Shown here piece by piece: positions 14,821-16,808 of a DNA stretch of 16,808 bases. How positions within the stretch are numbered: position 1 is the first letter of the stretch; each line of letters begins with the position of its first letter. The DNA comes from Patulibacter sp052039575 (lineage in GTDB: Bacteria > Actinomycetota > Thermoleophilia > Solirubrobacterales > Solirubrobacteraceae). The translations under genes and the position numbers were made by a program. Below the pieces are notes generated by a model, which had not been told where the DNA came from, did no database searches, and was given only the letters and a program-made list of their open reading frames with translations. Location of the stretch: positions 1-16,808 of the forward strand of contig JBQGEK010000364.1 of assembly GCA_052039575.1 (NCBI GenBank), written 5' to 3'.

Positions 14821-15699
14821 CTACGGGCGTGCGGCGGCTCGCAGACGACCGTCGTCCGTCGCACCGAGCTGCTCGACCAGTCGCCCGGCCGCGGCCGGCA
14901 CCGGGACCGCTCGAGCCGAGCCGATCAGATCGTTGAAGGTGAAGACGTGGTAGCCGTGCACACCGAGCTCTCCGCCGAGCTGCGGGTCGAGCGCCGCCAG
15001 CAGCGCATCCGTCGGCGGTTCGGCGCGGCCCATCAGGCGCCGCATCCCGCGTTGCCGCCGGAGCGTGCGGACCGACGCTCCGACCCCGACCCGGAGCGAC
15101 ACCTCGAGCAGTCTCCGGCGGTCGATCGGTCCCGGTACGCCCGCGTAGAGCGGCAGACCGATTCCCGCCTCACGGGTGCGAGCGAGCCAGGCCAGCAGGA
15201 CGCTCGGGTCGAAGCAGATCTGCGTGACCATGTAGTCGGCCCACCGGGCCTTGGCCGCCAGCGAGCGCTGCAGCACGCCGTCGGGGATCGTCGGATGCCC
15301 CTCCGGGTAGGCCGGCACCCCGATCGACCGCGGAGCGAGCGGGTGCGCCCGGAGCAGCGGAAGCAGCTGCTCGCCGGAATCGAACGGCCCCGCCGGCGCC
15401 GGCGCGTCACCCCCGACCAGGAAGACGTCGTGGACGTTCAGGTCGGACAACCGGGTCAGGATCCGGTCGAGGTGCCGGTCGTCGCGGACCATCCGCGCCG
15501 CGAGGTGCGGCACGACCCGGTGGCCCAGGGTCCGCAGCCTCGCCGCGACGTCGAGGGCCGCGTCGACTCCGTGTCGCGGCGAGCAGGTGACGGTCAGCGT
15601 CAGCGGCCGGCCGACCTCCGCGGCCTCCTGCTCGGCACGCGGGAACGGCAGGACCTCGTAGCGGACGTGGTCGTCGGGGGACACGGCGGGGTCGAGCAT
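14821..15699 (-). CDS. metF: Methylenetetrahydrofolate reductase-like protein
   Basis: The 292-residue protein has the MetF length and barrel layout. Landmarks are an N-terminal YEVLPFPR with Glu15 at the usual catalytic-glutamate position, LTVTCSPRHGVDAALDVA (35-51), VVPHLAARM (62-70), DVFLVGGDAPAPAG (91-104) where canonical enzymes read RGDPP, KARWADYMVTQICFDP (150-165), LPLYAGVPGPID (182-193) and GVHGYHVFTFND (246-257). MetF enzymes interconvert 5,10-methylene-THF and 5-methyl-THF with FAD. The Asp of RGD is kept but the Arg is Gly, and several segments diverge, so cofactor or direction may differ. The neighbours (folate-fold protein, homocysteine methyltransferase, sarcosine oxidase) fit a role in moving sarcosine-derived C1 units to methyl-THF, or the reverse. 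The ATG at 15699 has a weak ribosome-binding site. Confidence 0.85.
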   Translation of the reverse strand: MLDPAVSPDDHVRYEVLPFPRAEQEAAEVGRPLTLTVTCSPRHGVDAALDVAARLRTLGHRVVPHLAARMVRDDRHLDRILTRLSDLNVHDVFLVGGDAPAPAGPFDSGEQLLPLLRAHPLAPRSIGVPAYPEGHPTIPDGVLQRSLAAKARWADYMVTQICFDPSVLLAWLARTREAGIGLPLYAGVPGPIDRRRLLEVSLRVGVGASVRTLRRQRGMRRLMGRAEPPTDALLAALDPQLGGELGVHGYHVFTFNDLIGSARAVPVPAAAGRLVEQLGATDDGRLRAAARP

Positions 15700-15737
15700 C
15701 GAGGTCAACTGTCGTGATCTGCGGCCGGCTCGGCGAC

Positions 15738-15769
15738 GCCCGGACAGGGAGTCTTCCCTCACCGAACGG
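15738..15769. repeat. GGGAG-loop-TCCC hairpin element, copy B
   Basis: This 32-base element spans the 3' end of the folate-fold gene and the gap before the metF-like gene. AGGGA (15746-15750) and TCCCT (15755-15759) form a stem with a 4-base loop. It matches copy A at 16531-16562 in 25 of 32 positions by eye, including the flanks GCCCG, ACAGGGAG and CCGA-CGG. It could be an intercistronic RNA hairpin or a protein site. Confidence 0.6.
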
Positions 15770-16493
15770 TGGGGCCGGCGCGGTGGTCCGGGCCGGGGGC
15801 CCGCGCGGTCCGCGCTCGCTGGCCCTCTCGTGCGGCGAGCAGCCCGAGGGCGTCCAGTCCGACCGGGCAGACCCCGTGGTCGCGCCCGGCATCGGCGATC
15901 GCCCGCCAGGCGGTCGCGACGTCGGCCTCGTCGACGATCACCAGGAAGCTCGACGTCGTCTCGGCGACGAGGAATCCGGGCCGGCCCGCCACGGTCACGT
16001 CGTGGTGGGGAGGCGTGCGGGTCGGGTCGCGGTCGCGCCCGAACGCCCCGAGGTCCGCCAGCACGGCCGGGGCCTTCGGCCCGACCAGTTGCAGCACCGC
16101 GCGCTCCGGCTCGATCATGCCGCCAACCCGGTGCGCCACCTCGCCGCCCAGCGCGTCGCGCGTGGACGCGGCCCGCGCGGCGGGCAGCACCGCACGCAGC
16201 GAGCCACCCGTCGCCGAGCGGCACCACCAGGTCGTGCCGCCGACGCGGGCCACGCCACCGGGGGCGAGCGGCAGTCCGACGATCCGTTCGACCACGCGGT
16301 CGAGCCGACGGCGGTCGGCGGTCAGGGCGATCGAGGTCAGGTCGGCACGCAGCGCGATCCCCGCTGCCGTCAGGCAGACCGAGAGCTCGGCGGTGGGCGA
16401 CCCGTAGTGGACGATCAGCTCACGTCGACCACGACGCACGCGGACCGCGCCCGCACCGGCGAGCGGTCGAGCAGGTGCGCCGTCGACAGCCAT
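15759..16493 (-). CDS. Short GcvT/YgfZ-like folate-fold protein beside metK
   Basis: The 244-residue protein starts at an ATG at 16493; a GTG at 16529 would add 12 residues and is less likely. It has the same plan as the protein at 11270-11917: VHYGSPTAELSVCLTAAGIAL near residue 28, described here by its ends, then GGMIEPERAVLQLVGPKAP in the middle and DHGVCPVGLDALGLLAAREG near the C-terminus, corresponding to the GcvT/SoxA PVG-x-x-A-x-x-x-L motif. It is too short for a GcvT. Position between metK and the metF-like gene argues for a folate or methyl-group function, but no activity can be assigned. The two hairpin copies A and B flank the gene. It is divergent from metK and probably the first gene of the minus-strand one-carbon operon. 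Confidence 0.7.
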   Translation of the reverse strand: MAVDGAPARPLAGAGAVRVRRGRRELIVHYGSPTAELSVCLTAAGIALRADLTSIALTADRRRLDRVVERIVGLPLAPGGVARVGGTTWWCRSATGGSLRAVLPAARAASTRDALGGEVAHRVGGMIEPERAVLQLVGPKAPAVLADLGAFGRDRDPTRTPPHHDVTVAGRPGFLVAETTSSFLVIVDEADVATAWRAIADAGRDHGVCPVGLDALGLLAAREGQRARTARAPGPDHRAGPTVR

Positions 16494-16530
16494 GGTCCCG
16501 ACCCTAGTGACGGTCCACCGGCTCGCCACC

Positions 16531-16562
16531 GCCCGAACAGGGAGAGCTCCCTACCCGATCGG
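16531..16562. repeat. GGGAG-loop-TCCC hairpin element, copy A
   Basis: AGGGA (16539-16543) and TCCCT (16548-16552) form a stem with a 4-base loop, framed by CCGA (16533-16536) and TCGG (16559-16562) that can extend it. It lies in the metK/folate-fold divergent gap, just upstream of the minus-strand gene. It is the closest relative of copy B, and shares CCCGAA, GGGAG, GCTC and CCTACCC with the sox leader at 11981-12006. Confidence 0.6.
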
Positions 16563-16596
16563 ACCTCCGTTCGCGGACCCTCCCACTCGTGGCTGT

Positions 16597-16626
16597 CCGT
16601 TCGGGGAGGGGATCCCCGCTCAACGG
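16597..16626. repeat. Hairpin element C in the metK divergent region
   Basis: CCGTT (16597-16601) pairs with AACGG (16622-16626), and CGGGGA (16602-16607) with TCCCCG (16613-16618), giving 11 base pairs with a 3-base bulge and a 5-base loop. It shares the exact 14-mer GGGAGGGGATCCCC (16604-16617) with the sox leader (11964-11977). A small TCCG-TTCG-CGGA hairpin (16566-16577) lies between it and copy A. Confidence 0.55.
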
Positions 16627-16647
16627 GCGTAGCGGCGGGCAGCCCGG

Positions 16648-16722
16648 CGCGCGAGCGTTGTCATCGACCGTCGCGCGACACCGCTCGGCGGCCTCGGGGC
16701 AGCGTGCCCCGCCGACGCCGAG
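16648..16722 (+). promoter_or_regulatory. Structured metK leader
   Basis: Directly upstream of metK two further stems can form on the plus strand: CGCGCGA/TCGCGCG (16648-16654 with 16671-16677), and a nested hairpin of CTCGGCG/CGCCGAG (16684-16690 with 16716-16722) enclosing CGGGGC/GCCCCG (16695-16700 with 16706-16711). The nested hairpin ends 15 bases before the ATG and could control access to the ribosome-binding site. The metK promoter itself is not clear; a TTGTCA at 16658-16663 has no matching -10. Confidence 0.4.
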
Positions 16723-16737
16723 CCACCCCAGGAACGT

Positions 16738-16808
16738 ATGAGCCAGTACGCCGACAACGAATACCTCTTCACCTCGGAATCCGTCTCCGAAGGTCACCCC
16801 GACAAGGT
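16738..16808 (+). CDS. metK: S-adenosylmethionine synthetase, N-terminal fragment
   Basis: The first 23 codons are visible and the gene runs off the window. The N-terminus MSQYADNEYLFTSESVSEGH followed by PDK is the classic MetK start: FTSESVSEGHPDK holds the conserved His that contacts the ATP phosphates. The enzyme makes SAM from methionine and ATP. CAGGAA sits just before the ATG as a ribosome-binding site. It is divergent from the folate-fold/metF/homocysteine-methyltransferase operon, which fits a joint methionine-SAM function. Confidence 0.97.
   Translation, partial: MSQYADNEYLFTSESVSEGHPDK

Noticed and set aside
15738..15769. Glycine riboswitch, suggested by GGGAG and CCGAA near glycine-cleavage-like genes
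   Set aside because: The conserved distal parts of the aptamer (the CUCUCAGG-like strand and GGAC segment) are missing here and at the related sites, and the element is only about 32 bases long.
16494..16529. GTG start at 16529 for the folate-fold gene beside metK
   Set aside because: It adds 12 residues of no evident homology and lies hard against hairpin A. The ATG at 16493 is the simpler choice, though not proven.
16494..16737. Known SAM riboswitch upstream of metK
   Set aside because: No SAM-I/IV core such as the GGCAACC-type segment is found on either strand. Only generic GC-rich stems were seen.

Overview
The window is about 70% GC, very gene-dense, and shows frequent GTG starts, ATGA/GTGA/TGATG gene overlaps and actinobacterial protein families. 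This fits a high-GC Actinomycetota. A Thermoleophilia/Solirubrobacterales-type soil or rhizosphere actinobacterium is my best guess, but the sequence alone does not prove it. No tRNA, rRNA, CRISPR array, transposase or phage gene was seen, and no gene-free stretch exceeds about 250 bases.

Left part (1-6252), organic-acid and amide catabolism. It starts with the C-terminal end of an FMN-dependent alpha-hydroxy-acid dehydrogenase (+). Next come an aldehyde dehydrogenase (-), a divergent mandelate-racemase-type enolase-superfamily enzyme with an MFS transporter (+), an acetamidase/formamidase (-), and a divergent IclR regulator (+). The convergent MFS/amidase junction carries two tandem, REP-like long palindromes. 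They run into both genes and give the amidase a duplicated repeat-derived C-terminal tail. The AT-richer divergent promoter regions at 1789-1891 and 5312-5409 share TTGGC-type inverted-repeat motifs and could be IclR operators.

Right part (6242-16808), a one-carbon cluster almost entirely on the minus strand. In transcription order it holds a short GcvT/YgfZ-like protein (16493-15759), a methylenetetrahydrofolate-reductase-like enzyme, a fusion of a zinc homocysteine S-methyltransferase with a class I SAM-dependent methyltransferase, and a GAF-LuxR regulator overlapping that fusion gene by 4 bases. A second GcvT/YgfZ-like protein then leads a tightly overlapping heterotetrameric sarcosine oxidase operon in the order soxD-soxA-soxG-soxB. 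Divergent from the cluster on the plus strand, metK (SAM synthetase) begins at 16738 and runs off the end.

Read together: sarcosine oxidase yields glycine, H2O2 and 5,10-methylene-THF; the MTHFR-like enzyme interconverts methylene- and methyl-THF; the homocysteine methyltransferase domain makes methionine; MetK makes SAM; the fused methyltransferase domain spends SAM. This looks like a sarcosine (perhaps betaine)-to-SAM methyl-economy locus with two extra SoxG-like folate-fold proteins of unknown role. Its intergenic regions contain a recurring GGGAG-loop-TCCC hairpin family, a compact closed multi-stem structure at 14744-14807, mutually exclusive hairpins before the sox operon, and a nested hairpin just before metK. 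Together they are the best candidate here for an undescribed RNA- or operator-based control system.
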